Shown: positions 1 to 7,910, numbered from the stretch's first letter. The stretch: DNA of 40,566 nt from Williamwhitmania sp. (GCA_035529935.1 DATKVT010000029.1:1-40566); one strand, 5' to 3'. The notes: a model not told the origin generated them from the letters alone. Program-made: numbers and translations.

Positions 1-1
1 G

Positions 2-685
2 GCTGGAAATCCATGTATTCCAAATCCTATAGCCATAACCTCACCTGCCTACAGCGATGTAGATCAGAATAAGGTAACCACGCTTAGTGTAGACAATACG
101 GCCACAGGAGGTGCCATTTCAACTTTTATCAACCTACTAAAGCCAGGAACCATAGAATACATGTTCGATGCAATGACAAACCCCAGCGGTGAGGTTTCAG
201 AGAACTTTCTGCGTGATTCGAGCCGCTTCAATATCGACGTTGAATTTGGTCTCCCACTTTACGGGAGTGTTGCCAACTTTGCCGTTCAGGATACCTTCGA
301 CTTTAAGGTAGACAATATTGATCAGGTTCAGCAGCTGCTCCTCCGCTCCGATATTATTAATGAGTTTCCCATGGACGCTAATATACAGATCTACTTCACC
401 GATGGCAGCTTCAATGTTCTCGATTCGCTAGTTACCGATAATACCGTAATAGTTCCGGCTGGTGATGTAAATTTTACTACTGGAGTAGCAACAAAAGCGA
501 CTGAAAAGATAAGCAACTTTACATACGATAGGGCACGAATCGACAAGATTGTGGGATCTGAGAAATTATTGGTTAAGGCGGTGATGAGTACCTCTGGATC
601 GGTAGGTCAGAATGTGAAAATTTACAGCAACTATCGACTTCAAGTAAAGTTGGCCGCTCAGGCACAGCTCAATGTTAAGCCTTAA
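2..685 (+). CDS. Unrecognised protein, C-terminal part (5' end outside window)
   Basis: The reading frame is open from base 2 to the TAA at 683-685, so about 227 C-terminal residues are visible and the true start lies upstream of the window. The ATG at 161 is probably internal, because the frame before it has no stop and reads as ordinary protein. The visible part has alternating hydrophobic/polar residues and no obvious membrane helix, which suggests a beta-rich secreted or periplasmic protein. I do not recognise the family. It ends 18 bp before the OmpA/TSP3 gene on the same strand, so the two are probably co-transcribed and this may be a cell-envelope partner of that protein. That role is inference from position only. 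Confidence 0.8.
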   Translation, partial: AGNPCIPNPIAITSPAYSDVDQNKVTTLSVDNTATGGAISTFINLLKPGTIEYMFDAMTNPSGEVSENFLRDSSRFNIDVEFGLPLYGSVANFAVQDTFDFKVDNIDQVQQLLLRSDIINEFPMDANIQIYFTDGSFNVLDSLVTDNTVIVPAGDVNFTTGVATKATEKISNFTYDRARIDKIVGSEKLLVKAVMSTSGSVGQNVKIYSNYRLQVKLAAQAQLNVKP

Positions 686-703
686 CCCAAAATCAGATTA
701 ACC

Positions 704-3232
704 ATGAAAAAGATTCTTCAATTTACGATTTTGGGAGTTGCGCTCTTAGTGATTTCCATCAGTGCAAAAGCACAGCAAGATTTTACCCTATACCACATGC
801 GATTGGTTCCCAGCCGGATGTACCAAAATCCGGCACTGGTTCCAGAGGCCCGCTCGTTTGTGGGATATCCCATGGTTTCGTCCATTTACTTCAATGCATC
901 CAACGCATTTAGCTACAACAATATCATTACCCACGATGGCGACTCATTGAAGCTGGATATCGATAAGCTGCTTGGGAAATTAGGTTCGAGCAACTACCTC
1001 TTTACTAACCTCGATATCGACATTCTTTCATTTGGATTTAGGGCAGCCGATAGCTACTACATCTCCTTTGCCTTTAGGGAACGAACCATTTCTCGGTTTA
1101 TGTATTCCAAAGACCTCTTCAACTTCATTTGGAAGGGGAATGGAGCGGTTGGGCTAGGCCAAACCCTTAATTTCGATACACGCTATGATGCCATGGTTTT
1201 TGATGAGTTTTCTCTTGGCTTGGCTCAGGATGTGGATGAGAAGCTTACGGTTGGTATGCGCATCAAGCTGCTTGACGGGCGGTTCAATGTAAATACCGAG
1301 AGAGGAAGCGCCAGCCTCTACACCGATCCCAACAGCTTCGATTTGCAGATGAAGTCGAATGTGCTGATTCGCACCTCCGGTATTGATAGCCTCAGCAACC
1401 AAAGTGTTAGCAGCTTAGTTTTTCCCGGCAACTTGGGTTTTGGTATCGATCTTGGTGCTACCTATAAGCTGAACCCCCAATTTACCTTTTCGGCATCGTT
1501 AATCGACCTTGGCTACATCAACTGGAAGAAGCAGCTATTGACGCTGGTTAGCCAAAAGCCTGGCGAAACTGTTAACTTTAATGGTATCGATATCAACGAT
1601 TTTATAAGCCATGGCACAACTTTGGGCGATGGCTTTTCGTCGGTATTGGATACCCTAAAGGATAAGTTTAACGTCGATTCTGTTTATGGTCAGGCATATA
1701 AAACTTACCTGCCGGTGAAGTTCTACCTTGGTGCTGACTATAACATCAACGACAAAAATACTGTAGGTTTGCTGTTCTACAGCCAGTTTTACAATAAGAA
1801 GATGCTTCCATCGGTGTCGCTCTCCTACTACTCACAGTTGGGACGCATGGTAGGACTTTCGGCATCGTATAGTATTATGAACAAGAGTTATAACAACCTT
1901 GGCCTTGGCATTTCGCTTAATGTTGGGGCAATGCAAATTTATGCTGCCACCGACAACATTCTTGCCTTTCCAAATTACAAGTCGGCAACCAATGCTCACA
2001 TCCATGCCGGAATGGTGTTCACCTTTGGGCGTAAACCGAAGGATACCGATAAGGATGGGGTGGCCGATAAGGATGATGATTGCCCGCTGGTTGCTGGATT
2101 GCCACAGTTTAAAGGCTGTCCCGATAGCGATGGTGACGGCATTCCCGATAAGGACGACGTTTGCCCCATGGTGCCTGGTACGGCTGCCAATAAAGGTTGT
2201 CCCGACCGCGATGGTGATGGCGTTTACGATCAAATTGACGAGTGTCCCGACCAACCCGGTTTGGCTCAGTTTAAGGGCTGTCCCGATACCGATAGGGATA
2301 GCATTCCCGATAAGGATGACCTTTGCCCCAACGATTCCGGAAGCATAGCGCTAAAGGGTTGCCCCGATCGTGATGGCGATGGCATTGCCGACATCAACGA
2401 TAAATGTCCCGACAAGCCCGGTTTGGCAATATTTGAAGGTTGCCCAGACACCGATAGAGATTCCGTTCCCGACAACTTAGACCGCTGCCTCAACGATTCT
2501 GGAAGTGTAGCGCTTAATGGTTGCCCCGATAGGGATCACGACGGTGTGCCGGATATCGATGATGCATGTCCAGATTCTGTTGGCAGTGCACTTCACAAGG
2601 GCTGCCCCGACTCCGACGGTGATGGGATTTACGACAACGAGGACCTATGTCCCAAGCAGCCAGGAACCATCGAAAATAGGGGTTGTCCCTACGCCGACTC
2701 CGATGGTGATGGTATAAAGGATTCGGAGGATGCCTGCCCCAACGTGGCTGGACCTATAGAAAATAGGGGATGTCCCTACAACGACTCCGATGGCGATGGC
2801 ATTATCGACAAGGAGGATAAGTGTCCGCTTACCCCCGGAACTGTTGAAAACCATGGATGTCCTGAGATAAAGAAGGAAGAGCAGGCCGTGTTGAATACTG
2901 CCTTCTCCGACCTTCAGTTCCAATCGGGAAAGGATGTTATTTTAGCTGAATCATATTCATCGCTAAACCAGCTAGCCAGCCTGCTCAAGCAAAAGCCGGA
3001 GTGGATGTTGAAACTATCTGGTTATACCGATAATCAGGGTAACCGGACGATGAATATCTTCCTTTCGCGCAAGAGAACATTGGCCGTAAAGAAGTATTTG
3101 ACGGCTCAGGGTGTGGAAGGGTCACGTATTGTAACCGCATGGTTTGGTCCCGATCACCCCATTGCTTCCAACGCAACTGCAGCGGGTCGCATGAAAAACC
3201 GAAGAGTAGAGATGGAGGTTTTGTTTAAATAG
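704..3232 (+). CDS. Outer-membrane protein: DUF5723-type barrel, ten TSP3 repeats, C-terminal OmpA domain
   Basis: 842 residues. Residues 1-24 are a signal peptide (Lys-Lys start, hydrophobic core, cut near AKAQ). Residues about 25-440 resemble the Bacteroidota DUF5723 outer-membrane family. Residues 447-720 are ten calcium-binding thrombospondin type 3 repeats. Residues about 728-842 are an OmpA-like peptidoglycan-binding domain with the recognisable GYTDNQG, LSRKR and GRMKNRRVE motifs. Family knowledge predicts an outer-membrane-anchored protein that grips peptidoglycan through its C-terminus, with the TSP3 stretch as a rigid Ca2+-stabilised spacer. It follows the upstream partial gene by 18 bp and is followed by a strong terminator-like hairpin, so it is probably the last gene of its unit. 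DUF5723 is a call from memory of the family; the OmpA and TSP3 parts are very clear. Confidence 0.93.
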   Translation: MKKILQFTILGVALLVISISAKAQQDFTLYHMRLVPSRMYQNPALVPEARSFVGYPMVSSIYFNASNAFSYNNIITHDGDSLKLDIDKLLGKLGSSNYLFTNLDIDILSFGFRAADSYYISFAFRERTISRFMYSKDLFNFIWKGNGAVGLGQTLNFDTRYDAMVFDEFSLGLAQDVDEKLTVGMRIKLLDGRFNVNTERGSASLYTDPNSFDLQMKSNVLIRTSGIDSLSNQSVSSLVFPGNLGFGIDLGATYKLNPQFTFSASLIDLGYINWKKQLLTLVSQKPGETVNFNGIDINDFISHGTTLGDGFSSVLDTLKDKFNVDSVYGQAYKTYLPVKFYLGADYNINDKNTVGLLFYSQFYNKKMLPSVSLSYYSQLGRMVGLSASYSIMNKSYNNLGLGISLNVGAMQIYAATDNILAFPNYKSATNAHIHAGMVFTFGRKPKDTDKDGVADKDDDCPLVAGLPQFKGCPDSDGDGIPDKDDVCPMVPGTAANKGCPDRDGDGVYDQIDECPDQPGLAQFKGCPDTDRDSIPDKDDLCPNDSGSIALKGCPDRDGDGIADINDKCPDKPGLAIFEGCPDTDRDSVPDNLDRCLNDSGSVALNGCPDRDHDGVPDIDDACPDSVGSALHKGCPDSDGDGIYDNEDLCPKQPGTIENRGCPYADSDGDGIKDSEDACPNVAGPIENRGCPYNDSDGDGIIDKEDKCPLTPGTVENHGCPEIKKEEQAVLNTAFSDLQFQSGKDVILAESYSSLNQLASLLKQKPEWMLKLSGYTDNQGNRTMNIFLSRKRTLAVKKYLTAQGVEGSRIVTAWFGPDHPIASNATAAGRMKNRRVEMEVLFK
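2042..2863 (+). repeat. Ten tandem TSP3 coding repeats (81 bp; last two 87 bp)
   Basis: Eight units of 27 codons followed by two of 29 codons, each of the form DxDxDGxxDxxDxCPxxxGxxxxxGCP. Units 3 and 5 are close (both end GLAxFxGCP), and units 4 and 6 are close (DTDRDS start, NDSGSxALxGCP end), so a two-repeat, 162-bp block appears to have been duplicated. Units 9 and 10 share the extra residues before DSDGDGI and a GCPYxD junction. Unit 6 has CL in place of the usual CP. Confidence 0.95.
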
Positions 3233-3252
3233 AAATCTGTAATTCTACATAG

Positions 3253-3343
3253 CCCCGGTGGTGCAACGGTTGTTTTCGAATTAGACACTAAAGTCCTTGT
3301 TCGCAGCTTACAAAAAACAACCAATGCCTGCCGGGGTTTTTTT
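3253..3343 (+). terminator. Terminator-like composite hairpin after the OmpA gene
   Basis: CCCCGG at 3253-3258 pairs with CCGGGG at 3331-3336, which is followed at once by seven T. Inside it GGTTGTTTT (3268-3276) pairs with AAAACAACC (3314-3322), leaving a loop of 37 nt. The T tract directly after the outer stem supports rho-independent termination of the OmpA transcript. The stem is much longer than a usual terminator, so a small 3'-end RNA is an alternative. Confidence 0.65.
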
Positions 3344-3405
3344 GTTAGGGGATTAGGTTGATAGGGGATTAGGAGATTAGGGTTTATCCTCCTAGCATGT
3401 AATAG

Positions 3406-3460
3406 TTCAATGATAAATTCTCAAATTCTCAAATTCTCAAATTTTCAAATTGGCTAATTG
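3406..3460. repeat. Left direct repeat flanking the toxin-antitoxin pair
   Basis: Contains several copies of the word AATTCTCAAATT and ends CAAATTGGCTAATTG. A similar stretch in the same orientation lies at 4156-4208 (start AATGATGAATTCTC, end CAAATTGTCTAATTG). Together they enclose the toxin and antitoxin genes. The similarity is imperfect and both are simple-sequence-like. Confidence 0.6.
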
Positions 3461-3479
3461 CCACATTTATCAAGTGACG

Positions 3480-3794
3480 TTATTCCTCTATTTTTTCAAT
3501 TTCCCGTGGATTCTGCCGACAATCAAATACCGACACTATCCTAACAATATTGTCGTCAACACGATAAATGATTTTGTAATTGCCTTCAACGACAAAACGA
3601 TAATCGAAAGGTCTTCCGGTCAGCAAGAGTTCTTTTGTGCCAATTAATGGATTGGACTCTAATAGAATTGATTTTACGACTAATGCTTTTACTATTTTCT
3701 TAGCCACAGTGACACTGGCCCTAAAACAATAGTAATCATATATTTCTTGGAGTTGTAGAAGGGAGGAGTCTGACCACAAAACCTTTACTTCCAT
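3480..3794 (-). CDS. RelE/ParE-type toxin
   Basis: 104 residues, the usual size of the RelE/ParE superfamily. The N-terminus (KVLWSDSSLLQLQEIYDYY) matches the helical start of ParE-like toxins. The C-terminal half has the family strands: FDYRFVVEGNYKIIYRVDD, then VRIVSVFDCRQNP. RelE relatives cleave mRNA on the ribosome and ParE relatives poison gyrase; the sequence alone does not say which applies here. The ATG at 3794 lies 10 bp inside the upstream antitoxin gene, the typical antitoxin-first overlapping arrangement. Family call is confident, target unknown. Confidence 0.85.
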   Translation of the reverse strand: MEVKVLWSDSSLLQLQEIYDYYCFRASVTVAKKIVKALVVKSILLESNPLIGTKELLLTGRPFDYRFVVEGNYKIIYRVDDNIVRIVSVFDCRQNPREIEKIEE

Positions 3795-4027
3795 GAATCA
3801 ATCTGATTAAGCAGATTATGTGCCTCTATAACCTTTCCATTTTTAAAATCGTCTTCAGAATTATCAACGATTTCATTAAATTCTTTCAAGGTCATAGGAG
3901 CCAACTCCTTGTCAAGTCTCTTTTTTCTTTCAATTCGAAGTAACTTTTCAAGTTTAGTGATCAACTCCTCGTCAGCAACTCGAAGGACTTCTTGGATAAG
4001 GTGTAGTTTTCTTGCTTGAATGTCCAT
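3785..4027 (-). CDS. Antitoxin partner of the RelE/ParE-type toxin
   Basis: 80 residues from the ATG at 4027. I prefer this start to an in-frame TTG at 4051, because AGAGGG sits just upstream of the ATG and the TTG overlaps a probable -7 promoter element. The protein is highly charged and helical (DIQARKLHLIQEVLRVADEE), with a C-terminal half rich in acidic residues that probably wraps the toxin. No ribbon-helix-helix or other DNA-binding domain stands out, although antitoxins of this kind usually autoregulate. The call rests on its 10-bp overlap with the toxin, its size and its composition. Confidence 0.8.
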   Translation of the reverse strand: MDIQARKLHLIQEVLRVADEELITKLEKLLRIERKKRLDKELAPMTLKEFNEIVDNSEDDFKNGKVIEAHNLLNQIDSWK

Positions 4028-4048
4028 TTTTCCCTCTTTTTCTTTTTT

Positions 4049-4056
4049 CAAAGGTA
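4049..4056 (-). promoter_or_regulatory. Bacteroidota -7 element of the toxin-antitoxin operon
   Basis: Reads TACCTTTG on the minus strand, matching TAnnTTTG. It would place the transcript start about 15 nt before the ATG at 4027. No clear -33 TTG is seen. Confidence 0.5.
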
Positions 4057-4155
4057 AGGAATATTTCAGGCGAAGTAAAGAAGGCTGCTGGGATATAAAA
4101 CCATATCATACGAAGAGTAACTCCATTATGCATTGATAATGTTGTCCTTCAATAT

Positions 4156-4208
4156 TAATGATGAATTCTCAAATTTTTACATCTTCAAATTCCCAAATTG
4201 TCTAATTG
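4156..4208. repeat. Right direct repeat flanking the toxin-antitoxin pair
   Basis: Same orientation as the copy at 3406-3460. Shares the AATTCTCAAATT words and the CAAATTGnCTAATTG end, with an internal difference. It lies just beyond the promoter side of the antitoxin gene. Confidence 0.55.
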
Positions 4209-4233
4209 ATTAATTGGCGCATTGTCCCATTGC

Positions 4234-6399
4234 CTACACTATTAGCAGCCCCGCCTTTCCCACTGCTGTTCCCTGTTTACCAAAGAGAAAGAGTTCCAGC
4301 GGTTCGCCAGTCTCGTTTTGGTACGACTCCTTAAGGGTGGCGTAGCTAATGCCGGGGGTGGTGGTGAGTGCCGCAATGGTGTTTACCAGCCATTGAGCCT
4401 GAACTGGGTTGCACCGGATGGAAAGACTACTTTTCGTTCCGGCTACATCCACCTCTCCCTTTGGATTAATTTGGGCACCTCCACCAAGCCAAACCATGCG
4501 GGAGTGCTCCTGCGGTAGGTCGATATTCTGTGTTTGGTTGTGATGCTTAATCCTACTTTTCAGATGCGTTGGTTGAGGTATTTTTCCGCTGAACCATTTG
4601 TTCAATGGTAGGTCGAAGCCCAGCCCCTGCATGTAGTTGTAGGTGGCAACGCGTAGACCTTCGCCTACCATATCGAGGTTGTGGTCAAATGGGGCCGTAA
4701 ACGGCACCTCGTTGTTGGCAAAGGGCGATGGGGTGGAGGAGATACGTTTGGCGCCAAAATTTCCCGGATTTTTACCCACGGGGCTATGCTCGGTCATGGC
4801 AAAGCGGTGCCAAAATCCCGACTGTAGGTTTCCCTCCTCGAAGAGCTGCCGCACCACCTCCAGCGAATCGATGGTCTCCTGTAGCGTTTCGGTGGGGAAG
4901 CCATACATCAGGTAGGCGTGGGTCATGATGCCGGCCTCGCTAAAGCTACGGGTAACTTTGGTGGCTTGGTCCACGGAAACGCCCTTGTTGATGAGCTGCA
5001 AAATACGGTCGGAGGCCACCTCAATGCCTCCCGATACGGCAATGCACCCCGCTGCGGCCATTAGCCTGCAGAGGTCCGGTGTAAAGGCCTTTTCAAACCG
5101 AATATTTGTCCACCATGTTGCTGGAAGTTTCCTACGGATTAGCTCCAGCGATAGCTCCTTGAGCAGGCGGGGTGGGGCGGCCTCGTCCACAAAGTGAAAG
5201 CCCCAGCTGCCGGTTTGTGTTGCCACCTGCTCCATGTGGTTGGCAATATCCGCCGCTTTGCGCGGCTCAAAACGCTGAATATAGGGTAGCGTGGTGTCGC
5301 AAAAGGTGCATCCGGCCCAGTAGCAGCCATGCGCTAGCATCAGCTTGTTCCAGCGACCATTGCTCCAGAGCTGGTGCATGGGGTTGGGCATATCGAGCAG
5401 GCCGAGGTAGAGGTGGTGAGGTAGGTCGGTAAAATCGGGGCAGGGAAGCTGGGCAAACTTTACCGCATCATCTTTACTCTCCGGTGAAAATTGCAGCTCG
5501 TTATTCTCCAAATACCAGGTGGAGAAAGGTTGTACGGTTTCCCTATTGCCAATATGCCTTTGTGCAATGGCTCTAATGGCGCTTAGCCCATCGTCGAGCA
5601 CCACATAATCGGCATAGGCAAATATGCGGGTATCGGTGAGGCTGCGCAGCTCGGTGGTGGGAAAGCCGCCACCCAGCACGGTTATGGTGTGGGGAAACTC
5701 CTTTTTGATGAGCCTGCAGCCACGGAGTGCAGCCAGCAGGTTCCCGGGGAATGGAACGGTAAATCCAACCATCTTCGGCTGCTGCTCAACCATTCGTGCG
5801 CGCAGCAGCTGCTCCATGGCCTCCATCACCGGGTCGGCAGTGCCCTCCATCTCCTCCTGCAAATTATCGAAGGTGGGTGCGTATACCGCCAGCTTCTCTG
5901 CGTAGCGGATGGGCTCAAAGTGTGGACTTGCCGTTTCGCGGATGAAGGTGCAAACATCTTCCAGAAAGAGGGTGGCAATGTGGCTAGCCCTCTCCTGCAC
6001 ACCAAGGGTGCCAAAGGCCCACTCCATGTCGGCAATGGCCTTAAACCGTTCGGCTTCGGGTAGAAGCTGTCGGGAGGCAATGCGGTGCGCCAGCTCCGGG
6101 CGCTGGCCCTGCAGGAATTGCAGCACCGAGGGAAGCAGCTGCAGGTAGCGTTCGAGGTTTTGATAAATATGGTTGAGGTTGCTGCTCTTTTGGAGTAGGC
6201 TGCCGTTGGTCGTGTCGAAAATTCTCCTCATGGACGATTCCGAAAGCAGCGCATTGAAGGTCTCAATGCTCAGGTCGGCCTGCCCAACGCTGAACCCCTC
6301 TGCAGCCAAAAAAGCCTTCAGGTAGGCCGTGGCAGGGTAGGGGGTGTTCAGCTGCAGCAGCGGCGGGGTAACCAGCAATATGTCGCACGAGGTATTCAT
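4234..6399 (-). CDS. B12-binding domain radical SAM protein
   Basis: 721 residues. The N-terminus (ILLVTPPLLQLNTPYPATAYL) and the block near residues 215-260 (MVGFTVPFPG, then VLGGGFPT) are typical of the B12-binding-like fold that precedes many radical SAM domains. The cluster-binding cysteines are Cys359, Cys364 and Cys367 in GCYWAGCTFC, a CX4CX2C spacing instead of the common CX3CX2C. A GGIEVASDRIL stretch and a YLMYGFPTET stretch further on match later strands of the radical SAM barrel. Members use a 4Fe-4S cluster and SAM, often with cobalamin, for methylations or rearrangements; the substrate cannot be told. No DxHxxG cobalamin-ligand motif is visible. It stands alone, with a -7 element almost touching its ATG, and is clearly more GC-rich than the island at 7286-8635. 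Confidence 0.88.
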   Translation of the reverse strand: MNTSCDILLVTPPLLQLNTPYPATAYLKAFLAAEGFSVGQADLSIETFNALLSESSMRRIFDTTNGSLLQKSSNLNHIYQNLERYLQLLPSVLQFLQGQRPELAHRIASRQLLPEAERFKAIADMEWAFGTLGVQERASHIATLFLEDVCTFIRETASPHFEPIRYAEKLAVYAPTFDNLQEEMEGTADPVMEAMEQLLRARMVEQQPKMVGFTVPFPGNLLAALRGCRLIKKEFPHTITVLGGGFPTTELRSLTDTRIFAYADYVVLDDGLSAIRAIAQRHIGNRETVQPFSTWYLENNELQFSPESKDDAVKFAQLPCPDFTDLPHHLYLGLLDMPNPMHQLWSNGRWNKLMLAHGCYWAGCTFCDTTLPYIQRFEPRKAADIANHMEQVATQTGSWGFHFVDEAAPPRLLKELSLELIRRKLPATWWTNIRFEKAFTPDLCRLMAAAGCIAVSGGIEVASDRILQLINKGVSVDQATKVTRSFSEAGIMTHAYLMYGFPTETLQETIDSLEVVRQLFEEGNLQSGFWHRFAMTEHSPVGKNPGNFGAKRISSTPSPFANNEVPFTAPFDHNLDMVGEGLRVATYNYMQGLGFDLPLNKWFSGKIPQPTHLKSRIKHHNQTQNIDLPQEHSRMVWLGGGAQINPKGEVDVAGTKSSLSIRCNPVQAQWLVNTIAALTTTPGISYATLKESYQNETGEPLELFLFGKQGTAVGKAGLLIV

Positions 6400-6404
6400 G
6401 GGAG

Positions 6405-6412
6405 CAAAGATA
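6405..6412 (-). promoter_or_regulatory. -7 promoter element directly before the radical SAM gene
   Basis: TATCTTTG on the minus strand, matching TAnnTTTG. It ends only 5 bp from the ATG at 6399, so the transcript would be leaderless or nearly so. Confidence 0.5.
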
Positions 6413-6532
6413 AGAGAGATATACGGAAGTTAAGCGGACGTTAAACGGGAGTTATGCGGAAGTTATAGGAATGGGAGGAAGTTAGAAGAAGTCGCAGCGA
6501 AGCGAAGATCCCGCAACGGGGGAATAGAGGAA

Positions 6533-6565
6533 GAATTAAAAGAATTAAAAGAATTAAAAGAATTT
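6533..6565. repeat. Three 9-bp tandem repeats GAATTAAAA
   Basis: Exact units at 6533-6541, 6542-6550 and 6551-6559, followed by a partial fourth (GAATTT). Located just before the first REP-like unit, in the 886-bp gene-free stretch 6400-7285. Confidence 0.85.
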
Positions 6566-6574
6566 CTTATACCT

Positions 6575-6700
6575 ATACCCAACCCCAGCGGGGTTGAATC
6601 TTCATAGTCCATGGCTTCAGCCATGGGTTAGGGAGGTTGCCAAGCGCTAGCGGTGCACGTGCATAAGGTTGTTCAATGCAACCTAATAACCATGCACCGC
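6575..6700. repeat. REP-like unit, copy 1 (several palindromes)
   Basis: Palindrome 1 is AACCCC-AGC-GGGGTT (6581-6595). Palindrome 2 is CCATGGCTTCAGCCATGG (6609-6626), followed by GTTAGGGAGG. Palindrome 3 is GCGGTGCA (6650-6657) with TGCACCGC (6693-6700), enclosing a small hairpin AGGTTG/CAACCT (6666-6684). The same order of palindromes recurs at 6799-6928. No open reading frame in the stretch looks like a gene. Confidence 0.8.
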
Positions 6701-6798
6701 AACCACGAAAGGGAGATTGGAAGAAGAAAAGGAGCTAAGGAAATCAGGGAATTTAAAGAATTCAACCGTATGCAGGAACGAAAAATCATTTGTCCAAT

Positions 6799-6928
6799 AA
6801 CCCAACCCCGGAGGGGTTGTATGATTGTAGCCCATGGCTTTAGCCATGGGTTAGAGAGGTACCCAAGCGCGTGCGGTGCATGGTAATGCGGCGTAAAATA
6901 ACCCTACCACCCCTGCACCGAAACCGCC
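6799..6928. repeat. REP-like unit, copy 2
   Basis: Same layout and orientation as copy 1: AACCCC-GGA-GGGGTT, then CCATGGCTTTAGCCATGG and GTTAGAGAGG, then GCGGTGCA with TGCACCG about 35 bp later. Loops and spacers differ while stems are kept, as expected of related structured repeats. From 6929 to 7236 I see no gene. Confidence 0.8.
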
Positions 6929-7236
6929 CAACGGTTTAAAAATGGTTTGCCCTTTTCAAATCTTGCTGGCCCTTCTGCTGCTTCACACACCACCCTCCTA
7001 ATAAATTGAATTGCCCAACCCCCACAGGCCTCCCCCTTACCATTGGAGTAGGGGGTAAATAAATAGTTCATTGGAGAGCTATGCTATTCCTATTTTTTGT
7101 AAGTTTGATATACTAACGAATAGCAGAAATAGGATAAACCAGCCTAGGAACTCCCTTTTACCGAGCATAATACCGCGATAATTTCAAAAAAAAAGAGGGT
7201 TTGTCTAAGGCGGAAATAACAACCATAGCTGTGTTT

Positions 7237-7259
7237 ATACGCTCGTTGTGTGCTATGTT
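7237..7259. repeat. Left inverted repeat of the AT-rich three-gene island
   Basis: Contains the core GTTGTGTGCT (7245-7254). The reverse complement of 8638-8661 aligns to it with about 20 matches in 24 columns. Together the two bound the Crp/Fnr, ferredoxin and DUF4405 genes. The bases before it (AAATAACAACC near 7214-7224) resemble the 3' side of the hairpin at 8655-8763. Confidence 0.7.
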
Positions 7260-7285
7260 AAAAAAAGCTTCCGAGCAGATAGACA

Positions 7286-7840
7286 ATGATAGATAAATTG
7301 ATAAATACTTTAAAAGTCGATAAGGAAAACTGGACAAAGTTTCAGGATTGCTTTGTTGAAAAAGAAATTGCATCAAAATCTGTATTATTACACGAAGGCG
7401 AAGTTTCAAACAACATTTATTTAATTAAAAAGGGCTGTTTGAGAGAGTGGTTTAATAAAGAGGGGAAAGATATAACGTTTCAATTCTTTCTTGAAGGTCA
7501 ACCCGTTGCTTCGATTGATAGTTTTATGAATCAAAAACCAAGTCTTTTCACAATCGAAAGTATTGAGTCAACTACCATTTTGTCGATTGGGAAAGCTGAT
7601 TTCGAAAAACTACTGATTGCTTATCCCGAATTTAAAAATGGATTTCAGGATTTTATTTTTCAACGTTTTAGAATTTACGGACAATTATTTCTTTCAAGGA
7701 TAAAGGACACACCACAAGAACGATACATGGATTTAATTCAAAACCATCCCGAAATACTCAAACGTGTTCCACAACATTATATAGCTTCTTTTTTGGGGAT
7801 AACGCCGATTTCGCTAAGTCGAATTCGAAATCGAAAGTAA
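7286..7840 (+). CDS. Crp/Fnr family transcription regulator
   Basis: 184 residues, a normal length for the short Bacteroidota Crp/Fnr proteins. The cyclic-nucleotide-binding-like barrel covers about residues 20-130 (VLLHEGEVSNNIYLIKKGCL, then GQPVASIDSFMNQKPS). The C-terminal helix-turn-helix is seen in PQHYIASFLGITPISLSRIR, with the protein ending right after the recognition helix. No Fnr-type N-terminal cysteine cluster is present, so it does not look like a 4Fe-4S oxygen sensor; its ligand is unknown. It is the first gene of the AT-rich island and is followed by ferredoxin and DUF4405 genes on the same strand, which it may control. Upstream I see no TAnnTTTG element. Confidence 0.88.
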   Translation: MIDKLINTLKVDKENWTKFQDCFVEKEIASKSVLLHEGEVSNNIYLIKKGCLREWFNKEGKDITFQFFLEGQPVASIDSFMNQKPSLFTIESIESTTILSIGKADFEKLLIAYPEFKNGFQDFIFQRFRIYGQLFLSRIKDTPQERYMDLIQNHPEILKRVPQHYIASFLGITPISLSRIRNRK

Positions 7841-7910
7841 GGTTCATTTCTTAACAATTGTTATCGTTTCAAGGAATATTTTTGAAGAATTTTGTTCAAA
7901 ATTATTTAAT

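Noticed and set aside
1832-2923. Several long reading frames on both strands across the TSP3 repeats
   Set aside because: They are by-products of the repeated GAT/GAC-rich codons of the OmpA-TSP3 gene, which has a signal peptide and clear domains in its own frame.
3251-3343. Possible tRNA after the OmpA gene
   Set aside because: There is no acceptor/T-arm pattern (no GGTTCGAATCC-type loop) and the pairing is a nested hairpin with a T tract, so a terminator fits better.
6653-6886. A 77-codon frame on the plus strand
   Set aside because: It runs through both REP-like units and the palindromes explain its sequence; composition does not look like a protein.
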